Shown in pieces: positions 37,149-48,847 of a DNA stretch of 64,000 nucleotides. The stretch's first letter is position 1. Every line of letters starts with the position of its first letter. The stretch lies in the NCBI RefSeq assembly GCF_000612545.2, contig NZ_CP097800.1, positions 3,883,001-3,947,000 of the forward strand, given 5' to 3'. Source of the stretch: Streptomyces sp. PCS3-D2 (GTDB lineage Bacteria; Actinomycetota; Actinomycetes; Streptomycetales; Streptomycetaceae). The notes beneath the pieces were generated by a model. The model saw only the letters and a list, made by a program, of their open reading frames with translations, searched no databases and was not told the origin of the DNA. The translations under genes were made by a program, and so were the position numbers.

Positions 37149-38900
37149 ATGTCAGCGCAGCCGTCGCAGGAGCCGCCGGATCCCCTGCCGGATTCCTCAC
37201 GGGGGACACCGGACCCCCTGGCCGCCGCCACCGAGGCCACCAGAAGCCTGCACGGACTGTCCACCGAGCTCACGGCGCGGGTACCGCAGCTACTGGAGGC
37301 CATGCGGTCGGTCGGTACCGGCCTGGAGCTGCACTCCACGCTCGACCGCATCTGTGAGACCGCGGCCGAGCTCGCGGACGCACGGTATGCGGCGATCGGC
37401 GTCGTCGATACGGAGGGCCGCGGGCTCTCGGACTTCGTCACCCACGGGATCAGCGCGGAGGTGTCCCGGAAGATCGGACACCGTCCGGACGGGAAGCGGG
37501 GCCTGCTCGGAGCGTTGATCTCACACTCCGACACCGTACGGCTCGCCGACCTGACGCAGGACCCGCGCTCGGCTGGCTTCCCGGCGCACCATCCGCCCAT
37601 GAAGACCTTCCTCGGCGTCCCGATCCGGGTGCAGGGGGAGATCTTCGGCAACCTGTACCTCGCCGAGAAGAACGGCGGCGTCGAGTTCAACGACTACGAC
37701 GTGGACATGGTCCGGGTGCTGGCCACCGAAGCGGGTATCGCCATCGGCAATGCCCGGCTGTACGAGGCTGCCACCCAGCGCGAGCGCTGGATCGACGGCT
37801 CGGTCGCCGTCACCACGGCCCTCCTCTCCGGCGGGGACGCCGACGACGCGCTCTCGGTGGTGGCCGAACAGGCCCGCCGGCTGGCGGACTCCGACGCCGG
37901 GATCGTCCTGCTGCCGGCCGAGGACGGCGGGATGGAGATCGTCGCCGTATCGGCGGAGAACCCGGCGACCTCGCTCGGCGTCGTGCTCCCGGGCGAGAGC
38001 CCCGTGGTCGACCATCTGCTGCGCGGCGAGCCGGTCTTCACGGACGACGCCTCGGCGGATCCTCGTATGATCAGCCGGCTCACCCGCCAGTACGGCCCCT
38101 GCATGATGCTGCCCCTGCACAGCGGCGGGCGGGTGCTGGGCGCGCTGGTCACGCCCCGAGCCCGAGGCAAGCGGCCCTTCAGCGAGGCCGAGCGGACCCT
38201 GGCCACTCAGTTCGCCTCGCAGGCGGCGCTCGCGCTGATGATGGCCGAGGCACAACGCGACCGGGAGCGGCTCGCGGTTTTCGAGGACCGTGACCGGATT
38301 GCCCGCGACCTGCACGATCTGGTCATCCAGCGGCTGTTCGCCACCGGGATGATGCTGGAGGGCGCCCAGCGCCGGTCGATCGTCCCCGAAGTTCGCAGCG
38401 GAGTGGGCAAGGCCGTGGACGAGCTGGACGTGACGATCCAGGAGATCCGTACGGCGATCTTCGCCCTCCAGCAGGGGCCCGTGGAAGCCCCGTCCGGGCT
38501 ACGCACCCGCGTCCTGAGGGAGATCAACATGGCGGCCGTTCCACTGGGCTTCAAGCCTGCGCACCGCTTCCTCGGGGCGGTCGACACGGTCGTCGGCGAG
38601 CTGGTCGGCAAGAACCTCATCGCCGCGCTGCGGGAGGCGCTGTCCAATGCCTTCCGGCACGCCGACGCCTCCCGCATCGAGGTGGTCCTGGACTGCACCG
38701 TCACCTTGCCCGACGGCAGGCCCGGAGTCAGGCTGGAGGTCGCCGATGACGGGGTGGGCATCCCCGCGAGCGGCCGCCGCAGCGGTCTGCGCAACCTGCG
38801 GCGGAGGGCGGAGTCGCTCGGCGGTACGAGCTCCTACGGGCCGGGCATTGGGGAGGACGGCGGTGGGACCACCCTGGTGTGGGAGGCCCCGCTCCAGTAG
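37149..38900 (+). CDS. two-GAF sensor histidine kinase, DevS/DosT-like
   Basis: A 583-residue soluble kinase. It has two GAF domains (residues about 55-205 and 225-375), a HisKA_3 dimerisation helix with the phosphoacceptor in RIARDLHDLVIQRLFATGMM (His near 395), and a HATPase domain (NAFRHADASRIEV, DDGVGIP, GLRNLRRRAESLGG). The first GAF has HHPPMKTFLGVPIRVQGEIFGNLY, close to the heme-binding GAF-A of mycobacterial DevS/DosT. It may therefore sense O2, NO or redox. It starts 24 bp after cydCD, consistent with control by the same Rex promoter. No response regulator is adjacent, so it is an orphan kinase. Confidence 0.9.
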   Translation: MSAQPSQEPPDPLPDSSRGTPDPLAAATEATRSLHGLSTELTARVPQLLEAMRSVGTGLELHSTLDRICETAAELADARYAAIGVVDTEGRGLSDFVTHGISAEVSRKIGHRPDGKRGLLGALISHSDTVRLADLTQDPRSAGFPAHHPPMKTFLGVPIRVQGEIFGNLYLAEKNGGVEFNDYDVDMVRVLATEAGIAIGNARLYEAATQRERWIDGSVAVTTALLSGGDADDALSVVAEQARRLADSDAGIVLLPAEDGGMEIVAVSAENPATSLGVVLPGESPVVDHLLRGEPVFTDDASADPRMISRLTRQYGPCMMLPLHSGGRVLGALVTPRARGKRPFSEAERTLATQFASQAALALMMAEAQRDRERLAVFEDRDRIARDLHDLVIQRLFATGMMLEGAQRRSIVPEVRSGVGKAVDELDVTIQEIRTAIFALQQGPVEAPSGLRTRVLREINMAAVPLGFKPAHRFLGAVDTVVGELVGKNLIAALREALSNAFRHADASRIEVVLDCTVTLPDGRPGVRLEVADDGVGIPASGRRSGLRNLRRRAESLGGTSSYGPGIGEDGGGTTLVWEAPLQ

Positions 38901-38909
38901 CTGCGTTGC

Positions 38910-39779
38910 CTAACCCAGGTGTCGCGCGAGGCGCTCGGCCAGGATCCGCTCGATGACGAGGGCGACCCCGTCCTCGTTGTTGGCGACCGTACGGCCGGAG
39001 GCGGCCGCGATCACATCGGGGTGGGCGTTGCCCATCGCGTAGGAGGTGCCGGCCCAGCTGAGCATTTCCACGTCGTTCGGCATGTCCCCGAAGGCGACGA
39101 CCTCGGAGGGGGAGATGCCCCGCTCGGCGCAGCACAGTGCCAGGGTGCTCGCCTTGGACACGCCGTGGCCGCTGACCTCCAGGAGGGAGGTGGGGCTGGA
39201 GCGGGTGATCGACGCGAATGCCCCGGCGGCGGAGCGCGCCAGTCCGAGGAACTCGTCCGGGGTGATCTCGGAGTGGTGTGCCAGCAGCTTGAGGACGGGT
39301 GCGGCGCTTTCGTCCGCGTGCTCGTGGAGCAGTTCCTCAGCGGTCGCGAGTCGGGCGCCCGGATCCTTGAAGAAGGGCGGGTATCCCGGCTCGTAGTTGA
39401 TGCCGGCGGTCAGTTCGACCGCGAAGGACGTGCCGGGTGCCGCCTCGCGCAGGGCTTCCACGACGGAGAGCGCGGCCATCCTCGGGAGGGCCCTGACCTG
39501 TACGAACTCGCGTCCGGCATGCAGGTCGACCACCGCCGCGCCATTGGCGCAGATCGCGAGGCCGTGGCCGTGGACATGGTCGGCGACCACGTCCATCCAC
39601 CGGGCCGGGCGGCCGGTGACGAAGAAGACCTCGATCCCCGCCGCCTCGGCGGCTGCGAGTGCCGCGACGGTACGAGGCGAGACGGACTGGTCATCGCGCA
39701 GCAGGGTGCCGTCGAGGTCGGTGGCGATGAGCCGGGGCATGGGGGTTGGCCCGTCCGGGCGCTGAGAAGCCGAGGTCAC
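38910..39779 (-). CDS. Cof-type HAD-IIB phosphatase
   Basis: A protein of about 289 residues. Motif I is [12 protein letters not shown] near residue 18 (nucleophile Asp), motif II is the Thr in VFFVTGRPARW, and motif IV is [12 protein letters not shown] near residue 228. This is the Cof/YbiV-type HAD, usually a sugar-phosphate or PLP phosphatase. A second member of the same family is encoded at 56209, next to serS. The start is uncertain: GTG at 39779, or ATG at 39797 or 39818. None has a good ribosome site, and the extension before the HAD core is Pro/Ser-rich. Two parS sites lie upstream. The substrate is unknown. Confidence 0.88.
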   Translation of the reverse strand: MTSASQRPDGPTPMPRLIATDLDGTLLRDDQSVSPRTVAALAAAEAAGIEVFFVTGRPARWMDVVADHVHGHGLAICANGAAVVDLHAGREFVQVRALPRMAALSVVEALREAAPGTSFAVELTAGINYEPGYPPFFKDPGARLATAEELLHEHADESAAPVLKLLAHHSEITPDEFLGLARSAAGAFASITRSSPTSLLEVSGHGVSKASTLALCCAERGISPSEVVAFGDMPNDVEMLSWAGTSYAMGNAHPDVIAAASGRTVANNEDGVALVIERILAERLARHLG

Positions 39780-39846
39780 CGCTCCATCTTCGCCCATGGG
39801 GCGGGAGGGGCGGACCATGATCGAGCCAGGCTGCGGCCCGGCCGAT

Positions 39847-39860
39847 GTTTCACGTGAAAC
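39847..39860. other. parS site (ParB binding)
   Basis: Perfect GTTTCACGTGAAAC in the divergent gap between the HAD (-) and luciferase-like (+) genes. Confidence 0.95.
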
Positions 39861-39875
39861 GTATCGGGGGGCGAT

Positions 39876-39889
39876 GTTTCACGTGAAAC
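39876..39889. other. parS site (ParB binding)
   Basis: Second perfect copy, 29 bp from the first and 26 bp before the start of the luciferase-like gene. Confidence 0.95.
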
Positions 39890-39914
39890 CTCGCCCCCAC
39901 CGTAGGCTCGATGC

Positions 39915-40820
39915 ATGAGTCTGCGTCTGAGCACGGTGATCCTTCCGGTACGTCGATGGCATGAGGGGGGCCGGGATCAGTGGCTGCGGGCCGAGCAGCT
40001 CGGTTTCCACACCGCCTACACCTACGACCACCTGTCGTGGCGGACCTTCCGCGACGGCCCCTGGTTCGGTGCCGTGCCCACGCTGACCGCAGCAGCCACC
40101 GTCACCGAGCGGATGCGCCTGGGCACGCTCGTCACCTCGCCGAACTTCCGCCATCCGGTGACCCTCGCCAAGGACCTCATCACCTTGGACGATGTGTCGG
40201 GCGGCCGGATCACGCTGGGCATCGGCGCCGGTGGCAACGGGTTCGACGCCACGGCCCTGGGGCAGGAGGCATGGTCCCCGCGTGAGCGCGCCGATCGCTT
40301 CGCCGAGTTCGTGCCGCTGCTGGACCGGCTGCTGACGGAAGGTTCCGTGACCCATGAGGGCGCCTTCTATTCCGCCGAGGAGGCCCGCAACGTCCCTGGT
40401 TGTGTGCAGGGGCCGCGGCTGCCGTTCGCGGTCGCCGCGACCGGTCCGCGAGGTCTGCGGCTCGCCGCCCGGCACGGGCAGGCATGGGTGACCACGGGTG
40501 ATCCGAAGCTCTTCGAGAACGGCACGCCCGAGCAGTCGCTGGAGGCCCTGCGCGGGCAGATCGAACGGCTCGAAAAGGCCTTCGTGGAGATCGGCCGGGC
40601 CCCCGAGCCCATGGAGAAGATCCTGCTGACCGGCTTCACGCCCGAGGCCAACACCGTGCTGGAGTCGGTGGACGCGTTCGTCGACTTCGCGGGCCGACAC
40701 CGCGAGCTGGGCTTCACGGAGCTGGTGGTGCACGCACCGATCCCCGACTCCCCCTTCGCAGCGGACGAGGCGGTCTTCGAGAAGATCGCCACCGAGGCCC
40801 TCCCGCAGCTCGATGGCTGA
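39915..40820 (+). CDS. LLM-class flavin-dependent oxidoreductase
   Basis: A 301-residue TIM-barrel protein of the bacterial luciferase-like family, which uses FMN or coenzyme F420. It has HTAYTYDHLSWRTF near residue 35 and the glycine-rich GGRITLGIGAGGNGFD near residue 96, both typical of F420-dependent members, which are abundant in Streptomyces. The transcript looks leaderless: TAGGCT (39903-39908) is the -10 element and the ATG is at 39915 with no ribosome site. It ends in an 18-bp-stem terminator. The substrate is unknown. Confidence 0.88.
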   Translation: MSLRLSTVILPVRRWHEGGRDQWLRAEQLGFHTAYTYDHLSWRTFRDGPWFGAVPTLTAAATVTERMRLGTLVTSPNFRHPVTLAKDLITLDDVSGGRITLGIGAGGNGFDATALGQEAWSPRERADRFAEFVPLLDRLLTEGSVTHEGAFYSAEEARNVPGCVQGPRLPFAVAATGPRGLRLAARHGQAWVTTGDPKLFENGTPEQSLEALRGQIERLEKAFVEIGRAPEPMEKILLTGFTPEANTVLESVDAFVDFAGRHRELGFTELVVHAPIPDSPFAADEAVFEKIATEALPQLDG

Positions 40821-40822
40821 TC

Positions 40823-40865
40823 CTCCGGTCGTCGCCGTTCCCGGGCGGAACGGCGACGACCGGAG
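40823..40865. terminator. strong bidirectional terminator
   Basis: CTCCGGTCGTCGCCGTTC (40823-40840) pairs perfectly with GAACGGCGACGACCGGAG (40848-40865) around CCGGGCG. It separates the converging luciferase-like gene and the large TPR-like gene. Confidence 0.9.
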
Positions 40866-40880
40866 CCGGACACGGGGCTG

Positions 40881-43981
<3,101 letters not shown>

Positions 43982-43985
<4 letters not shown>

Positions 43986-45886
43986 TTCGGGTCCTCCTCG
44001 CCGTCACGGGCATCGGTGGGGTTCGCGGATGAGTGCGTCGCCCACTCCAGGAGCCCGAGGAAGGCCCGGTTGAGCAGCGCGGAGTCGGCGGGGCGCAGCG
44101 GCCGCTGGGACATCAGCAGGGCCTGTCCGTACAGCGATTCGACGGCGGTGCCGGTCAGCGCCTCGTCCTGCAGGCCGGAGATCCGCCGGATCAGCGGGTT
44201 GTTGTGGTTGAGGACCAGGCGCGCGCGGGGCGCGGATCCACGCAGCGACCCGAGGATGCCGCTCCACAGGGAGTCGGCGCTCTCCAGCGCGGCGGTGCGG
44301 TCGCGTTCCTGGCGGGCCTGGCGGTCGTCGAGGTAGAGCGCGGGCACGGTGACGGGCTGGAAGGCGCGCAGCGCCACGTCGCAGTGCTGGGATGCGAGGC
44401 GGGTGCGCGCGGTGGCGAGGAAGGGCGCCAAGGCCAGCTCGTCCGCGGTGGGCACCTGGTCGAGCCGTTCGGTGACGGCTCCCGCGTCCAGTTCGGTCAC
44501 CTTGAGCTCCGGCCGTACGGAGGGCAGCAGGGCGAGCAGGTCCGCGTCGTAGGTGTAGCCGGCGTTGATGACGCCGAGGCCGTGGGCCGCGGCGATCGGC
44601 GCGATCTGGCGGAACTCCTCGACGGTGCGTGTGAAGTGGATGTCGGTGTGGGCGGCCGCGAACTCCTGCAGGCTCATCGAACCTGCGCTGGTCTCGAACG
44701 GCAGCCAGGGCAGCATCAGTCCCAGCAGCTCGGGGTCGTGCCGGGCCATGGACTTCACACCGAGGTGGTGGACCTGGAGGAACGAGGCCAGGCGCTCGGG
44801 GTCGCCGGCCGCGAGCTCGGCGAGCCAGCCGCGGATGCGGGCGCCGAGGGCTTCCCGTACGGCGGAGAGGGTCTCGTCGTCGTAGAGGTTCTCCCGGGAG
44901 GCGGTCGGCCGCAGCGTGTCCGTGTCGATGACGGCGCGGACGAAGAACGCCCAGTCCGGCAGCAGGTTGTCGGCCCGATGGGTCAGCAGCATGCCTTTGA
45001 GGTGGACGCGGTGTCCGGCCCGGTGGGCGGGGCTGGTCGGGTCCGGCAGGACGTACGCGACCCCGCGCACGCCGGCGACCGGCAGGTCGAGGTCGATGCT
45101 GTCGAGGGGTGTGAAATCGAAGAGTTCGGCGCAGTGTCCGGCCAGGGCGACGCGGCGGGCGGCGGGGGTGGGGAACGCGCGCTCCCAGACGGCGGCCCGG
45201 TCGGTGACGGGTCGCGGCTCGCCGCCCTGACCGTCGTCGAAGGTGATGTCGTAGGGGAGCAGGGAGCCGTAGTCGCGGGCCAGTTCCTCGACCTTGGCTG
45301 GGAGGATCCATTCCGCCGCACCCGGCCGGGCTTCCAGGACGACGGTGGTGCCGGGCTCGGGGCGGGCCGCGTGGGGCAGTTCGCGCACCGTGTAGGAGCC
45401 GTCGTCCGCGGCCAGCCATTCCACGGGGGCGGCTCGGGGGTCGCGGGCGGAGCGGGTGACCACGCGGATCTGGCGGGCCACGACGAAGCACGCGAGCAGT
45501 CCGATGCCGAACTGGCCGAGGAAGTCTCCTCGGGTGGCTTCCAGGGACTGCTCGGGGAACCCGTCCTCGCCGCCCCGCTTGGAGCTGCGGCCGATGGTGG
45601 CGAGGAACGAATGGGCCTCGGCGGCAGTCAGGCCGATCCCGCTGTCTTCGATGGTCACCCGGCCGCCGGAAGCCGTCAGCCGGATGTGGACCGGTGCCTC
45701 CGGGTCGATCGCCTGGCGTGCGGTGACCGCGTCCACCGCGTTCTGCAGGAGCTCGCGGACGTAGACGCGCGGGCTGGAGTAGAGGTGGTGGGAGAGGAGG
45801 TCCACCAGACCACGCAGGTCGACCTGGAAGCTGTGGGCGGCGGACACGGGTGTGGATGTGGGGGCCGGCATGGGTGTGGACGTCAT
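43982..45886 (-). CDS. Hsp90-family chaperone paralogue (HtpG-like)
   Basis: A 634-residue protein with the Hsp90 GHKL ATPase at the N-terminus: RELLQNAVDAV (residues 44-54, catalytic Glu45 and Asn49), EDSGIGL (80-86, adenine-binding Asp81) and GQFGIGL (124-130). The middle domain keeps ASRENLYDDETL, whose Arg331 corresponds to the ATP-contacting Arg of HtpG. The C-terminal third is divergent from HtpG. It should hydrolyse ATP. The gene overlaps the TPR-like gene by four bases and follows kptA by 144 bp on the same strand. Divergence and the fixed partner suggest a specialised client rather than general heat-shock service. No HAIR or CIRCE heat-shock operator was seen upstream. Confidence 0.88.
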
Positions 45887-46030
45887 GGGGCGTCACCTCG
45901 CGTGCATGTGTGGATGGTTCGGCGATCGCGAGGTCCCCCCCTCACTGATCCCGGAGTGGCAGACACATTAGGGGGATGGTCCGACAATCTCCGCGCGATT
46001 TCCGGCGCCGGCGCAGGGCAGCCCACAGGG

Positions 46031-46570
46031 CTACGGGAGGCGCAGGAACTGCGGAGGCACAGCGTCCACCAGCCACACCCCGTTGGCGCTGACTCGAAAG
46101 ACGTGCCCGGCCGCACGCATCGCCGCGGCGTCCACGCTGAGGACGACGGGTCGGCCGCGGCGCGCGCCGACCCGGGTCGCCGTCTCCCGGTCGGGGGACA
46201 GGTGCACGTGGTGGCGGTCCATCGGGCGCAGGCCTTCGGAGTGGATCGGGTCGAGTGCCGCGGCCACGGTGCCGTGGTAGAGGTACGCGGGCGGTTCGGC
46301 CTCCGGAAGGTCCAGGTCCACGGTCACGGTGTGCCCCTGGCTGGCTCGGATGCGGGTGCCGTCGACGGCGAACCGCCGCTTGTCGTTGGTGGCCACGACG
46401 TGGTCGAGCTCCGCGCGGCTGAGGTGGAAGCCGTGCGCCGCTGCGCCGCGCAGCAGGTCGTCGATCTCCACCCAGCCGTGCGGGTCCAGCACCAGGCCGA
46501 TCCGTTCCGGCTGGTGCCGCAGATGTTTCGAGAGGTACTTGGACACCTTCACGGTGCGTCTTTCGTCCAT
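46031..46570 (-). CDS. kptA: RNA 2'-phosphotransferase KptA/Tpt1
   Basis: A 179-residue enzyme of the Tpt1/KptA family. These enzymes transfer an RNA 2'-phosphate to NAD+, giving ADP-ribose 1''-2''-cyclic phosphate. Family blocks are KYLSKHLRHQPERIGL (residues 11-26), YLYHGT (near 97), HHVHLSPDRETA (near 119) and GRPVVLSVD. Most bacteria lack the fungal-type tRNA splicing that needs it, so its bacterial role is unsettled; RNA repair and ADP-ribosylation of RNA ends have been suggested. It lies upstream of the Hsp90-paralogue/TPR pair on the same strand, 144 bp away, and may share its transcript. Confidence 0.93.
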   Translation of the reverse strand: MDERRTVKVSKYLSKHLRHQPERIGLVLDPHGWVEIDDLLRGAAAHGFHLSRAELDHVVATNDKRRFAVDGTRIRASQGHTVTVDLDLPEAEPPAYLYHGTVAAALDPIHSEGLRPMDRHHVHLSPDRETATRVGARRGRPVVLSVDAAAMRAAGHVFRVSANGVWLVDAVPPQFLRLP

Positions 46571-46668
46571 GAACCCCAGCGTGCCCGTCCCCCACGTCCT
46601 CCGGCAGGGATTTTCGGCTGCCGTGGGCCTGCGGACGGCCTGCGGACGGCCGACGAGCGTCTATTCTC

Positions 46669-46685
46669 ATTCCGAGATGCGGAAT
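46669..46685. promoter_or_regulatory. operator-like inverted repeat upstream of the aquaporin-family gene
   Basis: ATTCCG-AGATG-CGGAAT in an A/T-rich stretch (46660-46700) that contrasts with the surrounding sequence. It lies 39 bp before the channel gene start. Metalloid- or metal-responsive regulators bind elements of this kind; the regulator is unknown. Confidence 0.4.
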
Positions 46686-46723
46686 ATATTTTCCATTATC
46701 ACTTCTGCTCCGGGGGAGACCTC

Positions 46724-47554
46724 ATGCCAGTCCACACCTCTCTGCCACGCCGCGCGGCTGCCGAGCTGATCGGGACCGCCGGCCTGCTCATGGTCGTGAT
46801 CGGCTCCGGGCTCAAGGCCGCGGAGCTCAGCTCCGACGCCGGTGTCGCCCTGATCGCCAACTCGTTCGCGTCGGCCATCGGCCTCGGGCTGATCGTCACC
46901 CTTTTCGGGCCGCTGTCCGGCGCCCATCTCAACCCGGTGGTCACCCTCGTCTCCTGGTGGGCCCGCCGCAGCGGCGGTGATGGGCTCGGCGGCCGCGAGG
47001 TACTCGTCTACGTCGCGGCCCAGACCGTCGGAGCCATCGGCGGCGCTGTTCTCGCGGAGGCCATGTTCGGACGGGTCCCGGGCACCTTCGCCACCCAGGT
47101 GCTCGACGGAGGTCACCTCCTCGTGGGCGAGGTGATCGCCACCGCCGGCCTCGTCCTCGTGATCCAGGGGCTGGGGCACATCGGGCGCCCCAGGCTCCTC
47201 CCCGCCGCGGTCGCCGCGTACCTCGCGGCTGCGATCTGGTTCACCTCTTCCGGCTCCTTCGCCAACCCCGCCGGCACCATCGGGCGCAGCTTCAGCGATT
47301 CCTTCACCGGCATATCGCCCGGATCGCTGCCCGGCTTCGTCGCCGCCCAGTTGCTCGGCGGGGTCCTCGGCCTGGCCGTGGCGGCCTTCCTCTACGGAAC
47401 CCGGGCGGAGGACGCGGCCGCATCCGGGGACTCCGAAGCCTGCGGGACCGAGCCGACGCCGGGCAGCGGGACGGTCCTGCCGGCCGCGCTGCCCGGGACC
47501 GGGCCGGCGGAAGGCGTCGGCCCCGATAGGGCCGAGTACCAGGCGATCGGTTGA
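46724..47554 (+). CDS. MIP/aquaporin-family channel
   Basis: A 276-residue membrane protein with six spans and the two half-helix motifs of the aquaporin fold: HLNPVVT (near residue 68, NPV instead of NPA) and FANPAGT (near residue 185). The channel should conduct water or a small neutral solute. Bacterial relatives next to ArsR-type genes carry arsenite, but no ars gene is near. The ATG at 46724 has GGGGGAG nine bases upstream. Residues about 225-276 form an unusual Pro/Gly/Glu-rich cytoplasmic tail. An operator-like repeat lies upstream. Confidence 0.87.
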   Translation: MPVHTSLPRRAAAELIGTAGLLMVVIGSGLKAAELSSDAGVALIANSFASAIGLGLIVTLFGPLSGAHLNPVVTLVSWWARRSGGDGLGGREVLVYVAAQTVGAIGGAVLAEAMFGRVPGTFATQVLDGGHLLVGEVIATAGLVLVIQGLGHIGRPRLLPAAVAAYLAAAIWFTSSGSFANPAGTIGRSFSDSFTGISPGSLPGFVAAQLLGGVLGLAVAAFLYGTRAEDAAASGDSEACGTEPTPGSGTVLPAALPGTGPAEGVGPDRAEYQAIG

Positions 47555-47567
47555 GCCGCGGTCGCGG

Positions 47568-47664
47568 TTGCCCACAGGAAAAGTGGACTTGTCCACAGGT
47601 GTTTGGGTGGGTTTTGACGGCAAACGCGTGATCCGCCCTGTGGAAGCTGTCGACCTGTGGAGGC
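47568..47664. other. DnaA-box group between the channel gene and the MerR gene
   Basis: TTGCCCACA (47568-47576) and the preferred box TTGTCCACA (47589-47597), the latter within the inverted repeat GTGGAC-TT-GTCCAC (47583-47596). Two weaker TGTGGA-containing 9-mers on the minus strand follow at 47639 and 47656. No other feature is seen in this 198-bp gap. Confidence 0.6.
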
Positions 47665-47752
47665 AGTGGACAGATCCGTCTCGGACGCCACGGGTCACCC
47701 CGTCTCGGACGCCACGGGTCGCCCCGTCCGTTCCGCCCCGCCACGGGCCCGG

Positions 47753-48667
47753 CTACCGGCCACCCCGGCGTGCCAGATCGTTCATCGTGCGGGCCTGGAG
47801 CTCCCGCTCCGTCGCTGCCCGCACGAACTCCGCCACGTGGTCGGCGCCGACCAGCTCCTGCACCGCCCGCACCGTCCCGGCCGGTAGCGCCACCGGCGAC
47901 GGACCCGTAGGCTGCGACGTCCCGGCCGCCCCTAGGTGCCGCTGGAGGTGCCGGGTCGCGAAGAGTCGCATTGCGCGGGCCAGCTCCGCATCCACGGTCT
48001 GCTGGGCCAGCGGCCGCAGCCGCCGTACCATCGTCGCCGCCTCCGCGGCGTCCGCGTCGGTGGGAGGCACCTGCCCGAGGTAGCGCGCGAAGACGTGCTC
48101 GGTGGTGAACTCCAGGAACCGCGACGCGATGTGCTCCACCTGGCCCCGCAGTTCTCGGAGGTGTCCGGTGATCGCCGCGAGCGGCACCCCGGCCGCGTAC
48201 AGCTCGGCCGCCACCGCCAGCTCCTGCGGGGACGGCACCAGGAACTGGTCCGGGCGCCCGGGGATCCGCTCCAACACGCCCAGTTCGCAGGCCTCGCTCA
48301 CCGCCTCGTCGTCCGGTAGGCCGCCGAACCGTTCGTTCAGCTCGTCCCGGCTGATCCGGGCCGCCTCCTCGTCGGTCCACGGCCCGTGTACCTCGGCGAC
48401 CAGCCCCAGTACGCCCCCCAGCCCGCGCCCCGCGTCCCAGGCCTCCAACAGCTCCTTGATGGAGGCCAGGGTGTAGCCGCGGTCCAGGAGGTCGGCGATC
48501 TGGCGCAGCCGCGCCAGGTGCGTGTCCCGGTAGACGTTGGAACGGCCCCGCCGCTCAGGCTTGGGCAGCAGACCGCGGTCCTGGTACGCGCGGATGGTGC
48601 GCACCGTCGCTCCACTGTGGTGTGCCAGATCCTCGATCCGGTACTCGGCCACCGCCTGATCGGACAA
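47753..48667 (-). CDS. MerR-family transcriptional regulator
   Basis: A protein of about 304 residues. The N-terminal MerR winged helix is YRIEDLAHHSGATVRTIRAY followed by QDRGLLPKPERRGRSNVY (residues about 8-45). A long C-terminal region has no metal-binding Cys, so the effector is not a metal. It is much larger than classical MerR, like the Streptomyces drug-type or developmental members. The TTG at 48667 has GGGAG at good spacing; a GTG at 48652 is the alternative. The ATG at 48748 extends into a shadow-like region. It is alone and its target is unknown. Confidence 0.83.
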   Translation of the reverse strand: MSDQAVAEYRIEDLAHHSGATVRTIRAYQDRGLLPKPERRGRSNVYRDTHLARLRQIADLLDRGYTLASIKELLEAWDAGRGLGGVLGLVAEVHGPWTDEEAARISRDELNERFGGLPDDEAVSEACELGVLERIPGRPDQFLVPSPQELAVAAELYAAGVPLAAITGHLRELRGQVEHIASRFLEFTTEHVFARYLGQVPPTDADAAEAATMVRRLRPLAQQTVDAELARAMRLFATRHLQRHLGAAGTSQPTGPSPVALPAGTVRAVQELVGADHVAEFVRAATERELQARTMNDLARRGGR

Positions 48668-48847
48668 ACCCGGCTCCCTACGACGTCGTGGCTCGGCCGG
48701 CCGTGCGGAGCGCGCCGGCCGCGGCCCGTGCGGCAGGTGAAGCCGCAAGGCACTCGACCGCCCTGCGCAGCGAGCCCTCCTGCGAGGGATGGTACGACCG
48801 CCGGCGGGAGCGGGGTATGGCCGTGCCGGGCTCTCTCCGGCCCGCGC

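Noticed and set aside
44033-46723. The upstream part of a long plus-strand frame that ends in the aquaporin-family gene
   Set aside because: Only the last 276 codons look like a protein; the rest is antisense to the Hsp90-paralogue gene and kptA.
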